From NCBI GenBank assembly GCA_963082875.1, contig OY720102.1:15226990-15290989 (forward strand): a DNA stretch of 64,000 nt. Reading direction: 5' to 3'. The stretch is from Corella eumyota (taxonomy: Eukaryota; Chordata; Ascidiacea; Phlebobranchia; Corellidae). Positions 1 to 11,295 of the stretch are shown in pieces; the stretch's first letter is position 1; each line of letters opens with the position of its first letter. The translations under genes were made by a program, and so were the position numbers. The notes beneath the pieces are model-generated. The model saw only the letters and a program-made list of their open reading frames with translations. It was not told the DNA's origin and made no database searches.

Positions 1-3000
1 TATAGGATCTTTAAGTAAGAACCAGAGGTCCTTAGTTTGATTCCCACTGATGGCATGTTGTAGGATCTTTAAGTAAGAACCTGAGGTCCTTAGTTTGATT
101 CCCACTGATGGCATGTTGTAGGATCTTTAAGTAAGAACCTGAGGTCCTTAGTTTGATTCCCACTGATGGCATGTTGTAGGATCTTTAAGTAAGAACCTGA
201 GGTCCTTAGTTTGATTTTCACTGATGGCATGTTGTAGCATCTTTAAGTAAGAACCTAAGATCCTTAGTTTGATTCCCACTGATGGCATGTTGTAGGATCT
301 TTAAGTAAGAACCTGAGGTCCTTAGTTTGATTCCCACTGATGGCATGTTGTAGGATCTTTAAGTAAGAACCTGAGGTCCTTAGTTTGATTCCCACTGATG
401 GCATGTAGTAGGATCTTTAAGTAAGAACCTGAGGTTCTTAGTTTGATTCCCACTGATGGCATGTTGTAGGATCTTTAAGTAAGACCTGAGGTCCTTAGAT
501 TGATTTCCACTGATGGCATGTTGTAGCATCTTTAAGTAGAACCTGAGGTCCTTAGTTTGATTCCCACTGATGGCATGTTGTAGGATCTTTAAGTAAGACC
601 TGAGGTCCTTAGTTTGATTCCCACTGATGGCATGTTGTAGGATCTTTAAGTAAGACCTGAGGTCCTTAGTTTGATTCCCACTGATAGCATGTTGTAGGAT
701 CTTTAAGTAAGAACTTTAGGTCCTTAGTTTGATTCCCACTGATAGCATGTTGTAGGATCTTTAAGTAAGAACCTGAGGTTCTTAGTTTGATTCCCACTAA
801 TGGCATGTTGTAGGATCTTTAAGTAAGAACCTAAGGTCCTTAGTTTAATTCCCACTGATGGCATGTTGTAGGATCTTTAAGTAAGACCTGAGGTCCTTAG
901 TTTGATTCCCACTGATGGCATGTTGTAGGATCTTTAAGTAAGAACTTTAGGTCCTTAGTTTGATTCCCACTGATGGCATGTTGTAGGATCTTTAAGTAAG
1001 AACCTGAGGTCCTTAGTTTAATTCCCACTGATGGCATGTTGTAGGATCTTTAAGTAAGAACTTTAGGTCCTTAGTTTGATTCCCACTGATGGCATGTTGT
1101 AGGATCTTTAAGTAAGAACTCTAGGTTTTTAGTTTGATTCCCACTGATGGCATGTTGTAGGATCTTTAAGTAAGAACCTGAGGTCCTTAGTTTGATTCTC
1201 ATTGATGGCATGTTGTAGGATCTTTAAGTAAGACCTGAGGTCCTTAGTTTAATTCCCAATGATGGCATGTTGTAGGATCATTAAGTAAGAACTTTAGGTC
1301 CTTAGTTTGATTCCCACTGATGGCATGTTGTATAATCTTTAAGTAAGAACCTGAGGTCCTTAGTTTAATTCCCACTGATGACATGTTGTAGTATCTTTAA
1401 GTAAGAACTTTAGGTCCTTAGTTTGATACCCACTGATGGCATGTTGTAGGATCTTTAAGTAAGAACTTTAGGTCCTTAGTTTGATACCCACTGATGGCAT
1501 GTTGTAGGATCTTTAAGTAAGAACTTTAGGTCCTTAGTTTGATTCCCACTGATGGCATGTTGTAGGATCTTTAAGTAAGAACCTGAGGTCCTTAGTTTGA
1601 TTCCCACTGATGGCATGTTGTAGGATCTTTAAGTAAGAACCTGAGGTTCTTAGTTTGATTCCCACTGATGGCATGTTGTAGGATCTTTAAGTAAGACCTG
1701 AGGTCCTTAGATTGATTCCCACTGATGGCATGTTGTAGTATCTTTAAGTAAGAACCTAAGGTCCTTAGTTTGATTCCCACTGCTGGCATGTTGTAGGATC
1801 TTTAAGTAAGAACCTAAAGTCCTTAGTTTGATTCCCACTGATGGCATGTTGTAGGATCTTTAAGTAAGAACCTGAGGTTCTTAGTTTGATTCCCACTGAT
1901 GGCATGTTGTAGTATCTTTAAGTAAGAACCTGAGGTTCTTAGTTTGATTCCCACTGATGGCATGTTGTAGGATCTTTAAGTAAGAACCTAAGGTCCTTAG
2001 TTTGATTCTCACTGATGGCATGTTGTAGGATCTTTAAGTAAGAACCTGAGGTCCTTAGTTTGATTCCCACTGCTGGCATGTTGTAGGATCTTTAAGTAAG
2101 AACCTGAGGTCTTTAGTTTGATTCCCACTGATGGCATGTTGTAGGATCTTTAAGTAAGAACCTAAGGTCCTTAGTTTGATTCCCACTGCTGGCATGTTGT
2201 AGGATCTTTAAGTAAGAACCTAAAGTCCTTAGTTTGATTCCCACTGATGGCATGTTGTAGGATCTTTAAGTAAGAACCTGAGGTTCTTAGTTTGATTCCC
2301 ACTGATGGCATGTTGTAGGATCTTTAAGTAAGAACCTAAGGTCCTTAGTTTGATTCTCACTGATGGCATGTTGTAGGATCTTTAAGTAAGAACCTGAGGT
2401 CCTTAGTTTGATTCTCACTGATGGCATGTTGTAGGCCCTTTAAGTAAGACCTGAGGTCCTTAGTTTGATTCCCACTGATGGCATGTTGTAGCATCTTTAA
2501 GTAAGAACCTAAGGTCCTTAGTTTAATTCCCACTGATAGCATGTTGTAGGATCTTTAAGTAAGACCTGAGGTCCTTAGTTTGATTCTCACTGATGGCATG
2601 TTGTAGGATCTTTAAGTAAGACCTGAGGTCCTTAGATTGATTCCCACTGATGGCATGTTGTAGCATCTTTAAGTAGAACCTGAGGTCCTTAGTTTGATTC
2701 CCACTGATGCCATGTTGTAGGATCTTTAAGTAAGAACCTGATGTCCTTAGTTTGATTCTCACTGATGGCATGTTGTAGGATCTTTAAGTAAGAACCTGAG
2801 GTCCTTGGTTTGATTTTCACTGATGGCATGTTGTAGGATCTTCAAGTAAGAACCTGAGGTCCTTGGTTTGATTCCCACTGATGCCATGTTTGTAGGATCT
2901 TTAAGTAAGAACCTGATGTCCTTAGTTTGATTCCCACTGATAGCATGTTGTAGGATCTTTAAGTAAGAACCTGAGGTCCTTAGTTTAATTCCCACTGATG

Positions 3001-3765
3001 GCATGTTGTAGGATCTTTAAGTAAGAACCTGAGGTCCTTAGTTTGATTCCCACTGATGGCATGTTGTAGGATCTTTAAGTAAGACCTAAGGTCCTTAGTT
3101 TGAACCCCACTGATGGCATGTTGTAGGATCTTTAAGTAAGAAACTGATGTCCTTAGTTTGATTCCCACTGATAGCATGTTGTAGGATCTTTAAGTAAGAA
3201 CTTTAGGTCCTTAGTTTAATTCCCACTGATGGCATGTTGTAGGATCTTTAAGTAAGAACCTGAGGTCTTTAGTTTGATTCCCACTGATGGCATGTTGTAG
3301 GATCTTTAAGTAAGAACCTGAGGTCCCTAGTTTGAACCCCACTGATGGCATGTTGTATAATCTTTAAAAAAGAACCTGAGGTCCTTAGTTTAATTCCCAC
3401 TGCTGGCATGTTGTAGGATCTTTAAGTAAGAACCTGAGGTCCTTAGTTTGATTCCCACTGATGGCATGTTGTAGCATCTTCAAATAAGAACCTAAGGCCT
3501 TGGTTTGATTCCCACTGATGCCATGTTTGTAGGATCTTTAAGTAAGAACCTGAGGTCCTTGGTTTGATTCTCACTGATGGCATGTTGTAGCATTTTTAAG
3601 TAAGAACCTAAGGTTTTTAGTTTGATTCCCACTGATGGCATGTTATAGCATCTTTAAGTAGGACCTGAGGTCTTTAGTTTGATTCCCACTGATGGAATGT
3701 TGTAACATCCTTAAGACCTGAGTTCCTGGGTTTAATTCCCACTGATGGTATGTTGTAGCATCTTT
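1..3765 (+). repeat. SINE-derived minisatellite, about 58 bp units (array A)
   Basis: About 65 head-to-tail units, mostly 58 bp (some 56-57 after small deletions), run from the window edge and decay near 3700-3765. Each unit matches the middle of the tRNA-derived SINEs seen elsewhere here: the B-box-like stretch GTTTGATTCCCACTG, then GGCATGTTGTAG, then TTTAAGTAAG. The array is therefore an amplified internal piece of that SINE, in the sense orientation. It probably continues left of the window. Open frames across it are translations of the repeat, not genes. Confidence 0.93.
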
Positions 3766-4439
3766 ATTATTAGCCTTATAGTGTGCATCATTATGAAAAA
3801 AGAACTCAGGTTCTGAGTTAACTTTTTAATTACCTTTTACTAAAATATTGTGCCTTGAAATGCTCTTTTAAGAAAATCTCATGCTCTAAATATGTTAAAT
3901 ATCTTTCCTATATTTACGTAAAAAGTCGTTTTTTTCATTTTTAAAGAGTATGGGCAGATACTTTTCAAGGGAAGATTAGGGTAAGGTTTAAAAATTCCGC
4001 TTTTCCGCATTTTATAAACCGGACGAACGACGCAAGCTTTCAATTTTCAACATGTCACAATTTTCACCCAAAACATTTTTTATTTACAAAAATCAAAAAA
4101 ATTGTCGTTTAAAATAAATTTTTGCTTATGCTAAGCCAACACATATACAAAGCGTAAACTTGGACTTTTACAAAGGACCACAAATAGCTTCATTTTAGGC
4201 TTAACCTAGGCTCAAGATTTCGATGTTCAACTAACAGTTAGGGAAGTGTAAATGGGAGACCTCCCAGCGACAATGGGAGGCCAACCACTTCTCCGTACGT
4301 GGATATTCGTTGGTTTTATAAGCGCGTCTGATTAGCTTGTAGTGCCTTTAGGCCGATGGCTTTGATCGACTGTTCGCTTTTATGAATATCGGATCACCTA
4401 CGCTATGGCAGGAACTGTTTTCCCCTAAGTTGGCATAGT
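3766..4439. other. intergenic DNA without recognised gene
   Basis: AT-rich DNA with no convincing exon. From about 4163 it matches the stretch at about 12530 in the second transporter duplication, which marks the left end of the duplicated segment. A small inverted motif (GGGAGACCTCCC and GGGAGG) lies near 4254-4282. I see nothing else. Confidence 0.6.
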
Positions 4440-5090
4440 TTTAAAGCTTTGGTCCGTTTAGGTAGTTAGGTCGCTTGCTGGTTTTTTTGTTAGATGTCTT
4501 GCGCTTTAGTCTTATTAGTTAGGTTGCTTGCTAGTTTTTTTGGTAGATGTCTTGCGCTTCAGTCTTAGTAGTTAGGTCGCTTGCTAGTTTTTTTGGTAGA
4601 TGTGTTGCGCTTCAGTTTTAGTAGTTAGGTTGCTTGCGAGATTTTTTGGTAGATGTGTTGCGCTTTAGTCTAAGTAGTTAGGTCACTTGTTAGGATTTTT
4701 GGTAGATGTCTTGCACTACAGTCTTAGTAGTTAGGTCGCTTGCTTGTTTTTTTGGTAGATGTGTTGCGCTTCAGTCTTAGTAGTTAGGTTGCTTGCGAGA
4801 TTTTTTGGTAGATGTCTTGCGCTTCAGTCTTAGTAGTTAGGTCGCTTGCTAGTTTTTTTGGTAGATGTGTTGCGCTTCAGTCTTAGTAGTTAGGTTGCTT
4901 GCGAGATTTTTTGGTAGATGTGTTGCGCTTTAGTCTAAGTAGTTAGGTCACTTGTTAGGATTTTTGGTAGATGTCTTGCACTACAGTCTTAGTAGTTGGT
5001 TCGCTTGCTAGGTTTTTAGGTAGATGTCTTGCGTTTTAGTCTTAGTAGTTAGGTCGCTTGGTAGTTTTTGAGGTGAATATCTTGGGCTTG
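4440..5090 (+). repeat. minisatellite, about 57-60 bp units (array B)
   Basis: About eleven degenerate units share TAGTTAGGT, GCTTGC and TTTTTGGTAGATGT followed by TTGCGCT. A two-unit block at about 4626-4732 recurs almost unchanged at about 4892-4996, so the array grew partly by multi-unit duplication. It resembles no SINE or gene here. The matching site in the second transporter duplication (near 12600) lacks it. Confidence 0.85.
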
Positions 5091-5182
5091 TTTGTTTGTG
5101 ATAAAAATGGTAAAACATCGTTTTTTGTACAGTTTCTAATTCATGTTTATTTGGTAAAATGTTTTTAGTTAAATTATGTTAA

Positions 5183-5450
5183 GGCAGCCTGGTTTAGTAG
5201 TCAGAACACTTGGCTTTTCTATACGAGGTCCTAGATTTAAGTCCCACTGCTCTCATGCAGTAGCGCCCTTGAGTAAGGTGCTATAAACGACATAAACTCT
5301 TGCTGGGTCATAACTTATATAGCAGTTTATTTATTGTGCAAATATAATCAATAATACTCTAACCTGCTAAAGGCAACTTAGGACTGGGTCAAGGTAACAG
5401 TTGTTACTCTATATTTAGGTCTTGAAAGCGACTTTCTTGCAATGAATATT
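5183..5450 (+). mobile_element. tRNA-derived SINE, old copy
   Basis: The tRNA-like head (TTTAGTAGTCAGAACACTTGG), B-box region, GTGCTATAAAC middle and tail ending near a CTATATTTAGG motif are all present but diverged. The same insertion is at 12613-12850 in the second duplication, so it predates the duplication. Confidence 0.8.
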
Positions 5451-5796
5451 TAAAAAGTGGTGACATTTTTCGTACGCCGCATATGAGTAACTACTTCAAC
5501 TTTTTGTTGACATCGCGTTGAGGAAATGTGATTTTGTAAACAGACCAAAAACAGATGTTTTTAGATTAATTGAGCAAATTATAAAGTAAAAATAAAAAGA
5601 TGTTAAGATATATTTAAGTTAAAAATATCAGAAAAGTTATGGTCTGGTAATATTTGCCAAAATTGTTTGCGTTAGCTGATATATTCTGGCATAAATTAAA
5701 TCTTTTTTGCTGAAAAATGTTTTTATTATTTTATTAATATTTAAACGAATAACGAACAATTTTTATTTATCAAATTTTAAATTTATATATACTTTT
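5451..5796. other. duplicated upstream region, uninterrupted version of the Merlin target
   Basis: This stretch is nearly identical to 12851-13092 followed by DNA to the right of 23281. Near 5690 the sequence runs through the point where the second copy carries the 10.2 kb Merlin element, although about 24 bases of flank present in the second copy are absent here. No exon seen. Confidence 0.75.
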
Positions 5797-5976
5797 TATG
5801 TTTAAGTCGCGCATTCGACATTCCCACATCGAGGATAAAGATATTTTCAAAAAAAAAACACTTGGGTTTACAACATGAGGGTTCTGGGTTCGATTCTCAT
5901 TGCTTCCATGCTGTAGCGCTCTTAAATAAGGTGCTATAAACCGTATGAACTTGAACTAGCACTTAATCAGCAGCTT
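5797..5976 (+). mobile_element. composite SINE fragments
   Basis: A SINE tail (GTCGCGCATTCGAC to GAGGATAAAGATAT) is followed directly by a SINE head and middle starting at CACTTGG near 5859. The second transporter copy has a proper SINE head at the same place (23408), so this copy was rearranged after duplication. Confidence 0.7.
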
Positions 5977-6359
5977 TTTTTAAGTTGTCAAGTCGACCTT
6001 TCCGCATCACTAATTAATAAATGTAAAAATATATTTTAACAGAATTTAAATTCAGTTTACTTTAACATTAGGAAAACAATTTCAAAATGGTTAAAACATT
6101 TAAAGGGGAGCCCATGTATCATTGGTATTGTATAACAATCCTAATGTTGTGTTATGGGTTCGGGGAGTTGGGTCATTTTATGATCGGTGTCACCTCAAAG
6201 GAAATGGCACAGGACGTTCATTTTGGAGACATGGCTTGTTTGACCTTGGACATAAATGTTGAAAAACTGTTAAACACAAAATGCAGAGATGTGAAGAATT
6301 CAACACAGTGAGTAGTTGTTAATTTTGCATGCTAATATTATTTTATTGGGAATCAATTC

Positions 6360-6690
6360 AAGAACCCCAGGTCTTACTCAAAGATGTTACAACTTGCTAG
6401 CAGTGGGAATCAAATCCAGCATCTCAGATCTTACTTAAGGATGCTACAACATGCCAGCAGTAGGAATCAAACCCAGGATTGCAGGTCTTACTCAAGAATG
6501 CTACAACATGCTAGTAGTAGGAATCAAACTCAGGATCTCATGTCTTACTTAAGGATGCTACAACATGCCAGCAGTGGGAATCAAACCCAGAATCTCAGGT
6601 CTTACCTAATGATGCTACATTATGCCAGCAGCGGGAATCAAACCCAGGATCTCAGGTCTTACTCAAGGATGTTACAACATGCTAACTAAC
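6360..6690 (-). repeat. SINE-derived minisatellite in intron 1 of transporter copy 1 (array C)
   Basis: About six units of 56-58 bp, antisense to array A, each with CAGTGGGAATCAAACCCAG (reverse of the SINE B-box region). The same intron of copy 2 holds about eleven units (24635-25207), so unit number changed after duplication. Confidence 0.9.
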
Positions 6691-6900
6691 AAAGTAAATT
6701 ATTAATAATCTTAATTTTTAGATGTAATCTCATGGGATTGAATGGAACGATATATTGTGAATGGAATTACTCAGGCCAGGGAATAGAATACCAAGTTTTT
6801 GCTGGTCCAATATTTATTGCCATTTTTACTGTTATGGGAGTTGTAATGGGAATTGTTGGCGATAAATATAACAGGTTGATTACCGACTATTTTTTCTTTT

Positions 6901-7119
6901 TATTTATCCTTAATGTGGAAAGGTCAACTTCACGACCTAAACATAGAGTAACATCATTTACTCTGACCCAGTATCGAGTTGCCTGTAGCAGTTTGGGATA
7001 ATATAGAGAATATAGTTGCCCGATAATTAAGCTGCTGATTAAGTGTTGGCTCAGCAGGAGTTTATACCGTTTATAGCACCTTACTCAAGGGCGCTACATC
7101 ATGAGAGCTGTGGGGATTA
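6901..7119 (-). mobile_element. SINE in intron 2 of transporter copy 1
   Basis: Antisense SINE reading from its tail (TTTATCCT) to the tRNA-like part (GGGCGCTAC then GTGGGGATT). It starts about 25 bases past the exon 2 donor. The same insertion is at 25421-25645. Confidence 0.85.
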
Positions 7120-7560
7120 ATTTTTTTTATAATTTGTTTTATAACTTTTTTTTTTGAGTAAAAGAGAGGTAACTGAAAATGTGCTATTGTTAGTAAAATG
7201 GTGTTTTTTGGGAATATAGTTTTTAGTAAAATGTCAGTAACTCCATTTTCTATGCAAACCTAAAATCTTTCAAAAAATTTTTTTTATTTATTTTGCTTTT
7301 TAATATTAAAATTTTTAATTAACTTTTTATAAAACTCTTTTTATTTTATGGTTTAGAATCCAGATATTATCTGCAAGTGTTTTCTTTTACTCGGTAATGA
7401 CTTTTACCACCGGATTTGCCGACACTTATTGGTTGTTAGCTTTGCTGAGAGTTGGCTTTGGGGCAGGGTGAGTTTAAAGTTTGTTTCAGTAATTCAAAAA
7501 ATATTTAAAAAAAAAAAAGATTTTTGTACCAGTTATTATTTTTAACTAAATTTGCGGATA

Positions 7561-7643
7561 AAGCATGGTGTAGTGGTAAGAGCACTTGGTATCACTACAT
7601 GAGGTTCTGCGTTTAATTCCCACTGCTTTTATGCTATAGGGTC
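7561..7643 (+). mobile_element. SINE head fragment, intron 3 of copy 1
   Basis: Only the tRNA-like head is present (GCATGGTGTAGTGGTAAGAG and a diverged B box). The same fragment is at 26037-26116 in copy 2. Confidence 0.75.
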
Positions 7644-7910
7644 TTGACAAACCTTAATAATATCATATTTTTTTGTTTTGTATGTATAATAAATTCTCTT
7701 AAAAACCTAAAACTTTTTTCCCAGAGAGTCGGCCTGTACTCCTCTTACCTCAAGTTTGGTGGCCGACATTTTCTCACAGAAAGTTTGAGCTTTTGCGATG
7801 AGTTTTTTCAACTTTGGAATTTATTTTGGATATGGTTTGGCATTTGCCAAAAAATTATGTGACTGACGCCAACATTCTTGGAATGGTGAAAATTTTTTAA
7901 ATATTTTTGA

Positions 7911-7996
7911 CCGGCAGTGCGATGTAGTAGTCAGAACACTTGGCTTTACTACATGAGGACCTGGGTTTGATTCCCACTACTCTCATAACGTAGTAG
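7911..7996 (+). mobile_element. SINE head fragment, intron 4 of copy 1
   Basis: tRNA-like head with B box GGGTTTGATTCCCAC. Shared with copy 2 at 26389-26470. Confidence 0.75.
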
Positions 7997-8301
7997 CCTA
8001 CCCTTTTTTTGAACGATTTATTTTTAGGTTTTTTTATCAAATCAACCCCCAAAAAATTAATTTTATTTTTTTGATTTTATTTTTAACCAATCTTTTATTA
8101 ATTTTTTCTTAGACCTGGCGTTGGTGTTACTTTATAGCTGGAGCTCCAGGCATAATTATGGCGATTATTTTATATTTCTCTGTCAAAGAACCGGAACGTA
8201 AAATTATAGAACAAGCTGAAGAGAATAACAAATATGAGAAAGACTTTGGTATTTAATACTTTTGATAAAATGTTTAATAAATGAACCCGTTTTCTGTAAT
8301 T

Positions 8302-8544
8302 CTTTATCCTCGATGTGAGAAGGTTGATCTCATGACCTAAACATAGAGTTGACTTTGGCAGTTTGGGATATTATTCAATATATTTGTCCGATAATTAATC
8401 TGCTTATTAAGTGTTGGCTCAGCAGGTGTTCACACCGTTTATAACACCTTAAATAAGGGTGCTACAGCATGAGAGCAGTGGGGATTGAACTCACGACCTT
8501 ATGTGTGGTGTAGCAACTGTTCTTACCACTACACCATGCTGCCG
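8302..8544 (-). mobile_element. SINE in intron 5 of copy 1
   Basis: Nearly full antisense SINE, from tail TTTATCCTCGATGTGAGAAG to head CCACTACACCATGCTGCCG. Shared with copy 2 at 26772-26999. Confidence 0.85.
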
Positions 8545-8876
8545 TTTTCATTATAAAAATTGTATTTTTTAAGTCTGTCGTAAAATTTCTCTTTATTTTG
8601 GAGAAATGTTTAAAAGTTATTTGGCCTATTTTGCAAACTATATTTTTAACTAAGCTATTTATAAACCTGGCTATAAATTTTATTATTTAGAAAAGCAGTC
8701 GGTGTTGAAATCAATTTTGACAACTTTCAAATTATTTATCAAATCTCCGACTATCTTATTGTTACTGGTTGGGGCTTCATTCAGACATTCTGGTGAGTTT
8801 TATATTTATCGATAAAATCCTTAGTCGGTGCTTCAACATGCCGGTACTGGGAATCAAGCTTCAAACCTCACCCTAC

Positions 8877-9153
8877 ATACTGTAGTGGACAGATCACTTG
8901 GCTTTACTACATGAGGTCTTTGGTTCGATCCCTTCCGCTCTCAAACTGCCACAGGCAATTCGAGACTGGGTTGGAGTAACTGATGTTACTCTATGTTTAA
9001 GTCGCGCATTTGACTTTCCCACATCGAGGATAAAGATATATACAAAAAAAATAAAAATATCCCAAACTGCTAAAGGCAACTCGATACTGGGTCAGAGTAA
9101 ATCATGTTATTCTATGTTTAGGTCAAGAAGTCGACCTTTCCACATTGAGGATA
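8877..9153 (+). mobile_element. SINE with extra tail; right edge of the transporter duplication
   Basis: SINE head, an internal deletion, then two tandem copies of the 3' tail (each with CGAGACTGGGT-like and GAGGATAAA motifs). Similarity to copy 2 (from 27330) ends here, so the duplication junction with the fucosyltransferase-like gene lies in or beside this SINE. Confidence 0.75.
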
Positions 9154-9182
9154 AATAAAAAGAAAAAAAATATTAAACTTAC

Positions 9183-11295
9183 CTATTTTTTTTGTTTATC
9201 AAACTTTTTAAATTTTTGTGAATATTTGGGTTTGAGTTAGTTTGGTGACGAATGGCGAGGGAATGTTTCGGAAGATCTTTAACCGCGTATTTTAAATCGA
9301 TTTCATCCGAAACATAATTTCGTTTTAAATCATTCTGTTGCTTGAAAAAGTTTTTGCCGTTTTCTGGATTTCTGGAAAAAATAAAAAACTTACGTCTAAG
9401 ATTTTGGGTTCAATACCCGCTAGAAGAATGGCCTACAAAAAAAACATAAAAACGTGGTCTGTTAAAAAACTAGATTTTTTTCATATTTGTTTGTCCTCAA
9501 TGTATTTATAACCAAAAAATACATTAACTTTTTTTTTTTGTGTATATCTTTATCCTCGATGTGGGAAAGTCGAATGCGTGACTTAAACATAGAGTAACAT
9601 AAGTTACTTCGACCCAGTCTCGAGTTGCCTGTGCCAGTTTCGAATATTATAGATTATAATTGCCTGGTAATTATGCTGCTGATTAAGTGCTGGCTCAGCA
9701 GAAGTTTATACCGTTTATAGTGCCTTACTCAAGGGCGCTACAGCATGAGAGCAGTGAGGATCAAACCCAGGACCTTATATATTTAAGCTTCTAACCACTA
9801 CATCACAATGCCAGTATATCAAACCAATCAACAACAAGATAACAATTCAAATTATTTATTTAGCCCTAACTTACGAAATAAGTTTTAGCACCCAAGTAAA
9901 AGAAGCGTAAGGCACAAAAACATCCGAAGACCTCCGATAACTCGCAGTAAGATTGAAGAAGTCCTTGAGGTAAACATTTTGTGAAATCGATGCCGTACTT
10001 TCCGCACTCCACCAAACATAAAATTGGTCTGCTGTTCTGGTAAAAATAAAAGAAAATGGTGTTTAGTTTATGGTTTTGGTCGCATGGTGTTTAGTTTATG
10101 GTTTTGGTTGCATGGTGTTTAGTTTATGGTTTTAGTCGTATGGTGTTTAATTAATGGTTTCGGTCGTATGATGTTTTTTTACCTGTTTTTTGGAAGGTCA
10201 TTAATATCAAATTGGACAGCGTGAAAAACGATAAATCGACTTTCCCGCTCATATTTTCGGTCAAAAACCAATCTACTATTTCCACATTTACTAGTTTCAA
10301 CTTTTGCTCTAAATAAAAGAGATTTATTTCAAAAAATATTTAACAATTAAGGCCTTTAATAAGCAATGTGTGGTGGTCTGAAAAATTGGATTTACTACAT
10401 GTGGTCGTGGGTTCAATCCCCATTGCTCCCATGCTGTAACACCCTTGAGTAAAGCGCTATAAACTGTATAAACTTCTGCTGAACCAAAAATTTAATCAAC
10501 AGATCAATTATCGGGCAATTATAATCTTTAATATTCCAAACTGCCACAGGCAACTTAAGACTGTGTCGGGGTAACAAATGTTACTCTATGTTTAAGTCGC
10601 GCATTTGACTTTCCCACATCGAGAATAAATACCACCAAAACTTTTCTTTGTTCTCAATTTTATTTTCAGTTAAAAAACAACAAATTTAGAACTTTATACA
10701 ATATGGCAGTGTTTGATATTATTAAAAAAATTCAACATGCTAGGGTTGCCAACAGTGGGAATCAAACTCAAGACCCCAGGCAATTAAACTTAACAATTTT
10801 TAATTATGGTATTTTAAGTGAAAACAATTTAACTTACTGATTTGAAGTTAAGATAATTTTGGCATCGGTGAATAAAAATTCAAGTGCCGTAGTAATTTCG
10901 TTAAAGGGGGTGTACCAGAATAAGATGACGTCACTTCTTGTTGTGAAGTTTTGCAGATTTTTCTTCTTGAATTTAAAATTACTTTTTCGTTCAACATTTG
11001 GTCTATTATTTTTTCTTGCAGGTTCAACAAAGCTCTTGTTTTGTATTCGTTCTAAAATTTCAATTTCTTTTTGCGCGAAGTTTCGATTTTCAATTCTTTC
11101 CGCCTTTTTCCGTTTCCATTGTTTACTTTTATGACGGAATAATCGTTTCAAAGCAACTGCCGAGTCCGTGGTCGCTGTTTTATATTCTGTAGAAAAGTTG
11201 ACAGTCCAGACCAGGCAAGCAACCGAAATTAGAAGCAGAAATACAAAACTTAAAAACAATTTCCGCTTCGAACAAACATAAGTTCTCTTGGCCAT
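9183..11295 (-). CDS. alpha-1,3-fucosyltransferase-like (GT10) gene, N-terminal half only
   Basis: Four minus-strand exons, all joined by phase-2 introns with GT-AG sites: 11295-10838, 10308-10183, 10036-9875 and 9371-9183, giving 311 codons with no stop. The product begins MAKRTYVC with a type II signal anchor at about residues 13-33, then a basic stem, as in Golgi glycosyltransferases. Family features in order: DVILFWYTPF near residue 120, a Cys and VFDRKY in exon 2, then WWSAEST and FNLTASYRRSSDVFVPY in exon 3. These match the GT10 acceptor-side domain, where the usual signatures are WxSxESP and FNWTMSYRRDSD; here Pro is Thr in the first. Exon 4 ends at a good GTAAGT donor, but the donor-binding C-terminal half is not found in the window: transporter copy 1 occupies the expected place. 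Presumably the enzyme transfers fucose in the Golgi, but this copy is truncated unless its last exons lie left of the window. Confidence 0.72.
9543..9812 (-). mobile_element. SINE in intron 3 of the fucosyltransferase-like gene
   Basis: Nearly full SINE lying in the same strand sense as the host gene, from tail (TTTATCCTCGATGTGGGAAAG on plus) to tRNA-like head near 9812. Confidence 0.85.
10050..10180. repeat. short tandem repeat, 28 bp x about 4-5
   Basis: Repeats of ATGGTGTTTAGTTTATGG plus TTTTGGTCGC lie in the intron between exons 2 and 3 of the fucosyltransferase-like gene, ending at its exon 2 donor. Confidence 0.85.
10362..10631 (+). mobile_element. SINE in intron 1 of the fucosyltransferase-like gene
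   Basis: Full-length SINE, antisense to the gene: tRNA-like head, GTGGGTTCAATCCCCA-like B box, CTATAAAC middle, and tail TTCCCACATCGAGAATAAAT. Confidence 0.85.

Larger units (their letters stand above)
6087..8792 (+). pseudogene. Spinster-like MFS transporter, copy 1 (exons 1-6, decayed)
   Basis: Exons at 6087-6307, 6722-6874, 7357-7467, 7725-7885, 8113-8248 and 8691-8792 match the second copy at 23859-27247 in order, phase and intronic SINEs. Exon 4 carries an in-frame TGA where copy 2 has CGA (Arg), and a net 2-base loss further on that shifts the frame, so the later transmembrane segments cannot be made. Exons 7-10 are absent: homology ends in a SINE near 9160 and a minus-strand fucosyltransferase-like gene follows. 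Exon 5 here reads TWRWCYF, closer to the usual family sequence than copy 2's SWHWCYF, so neither copy is simply derived from the other. I read it as a truncated pseudogene or a degraded haplotype copy. Family assignment rests on the GDKYNR loop and the LRVGFGAGESACTPL region seen in the shared exons. Confidence 0.85.

Noticed and set aside
1592-3177. Open frames of 60-80 codons with repeating LQHAISGNQTKDLR-type sequence
   Set aside because: They are translations of the 58 bp minisatellite, open only because the unit lacks stops in that frame. The same holds for 6384-6689, 24682-25211 and 61514-62456.
1-3765. CRISPR-like array
   Set aside because: Units are contiguous degenerate repeats without unique spacers, and the context is eukaryotic.
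7644-7862. 72-codon frame in transporter copy 1
   Set aside because: Reads exon 4 of the pseudogene in the wrong frame together with intron sequence.
10848-11192. Frames overlapping the first fucosyltransferase exon in other frames
   Set aside because: Shadows; the 10838-11295 frame has the signal anchor and GT10 motifs and splices in phase.
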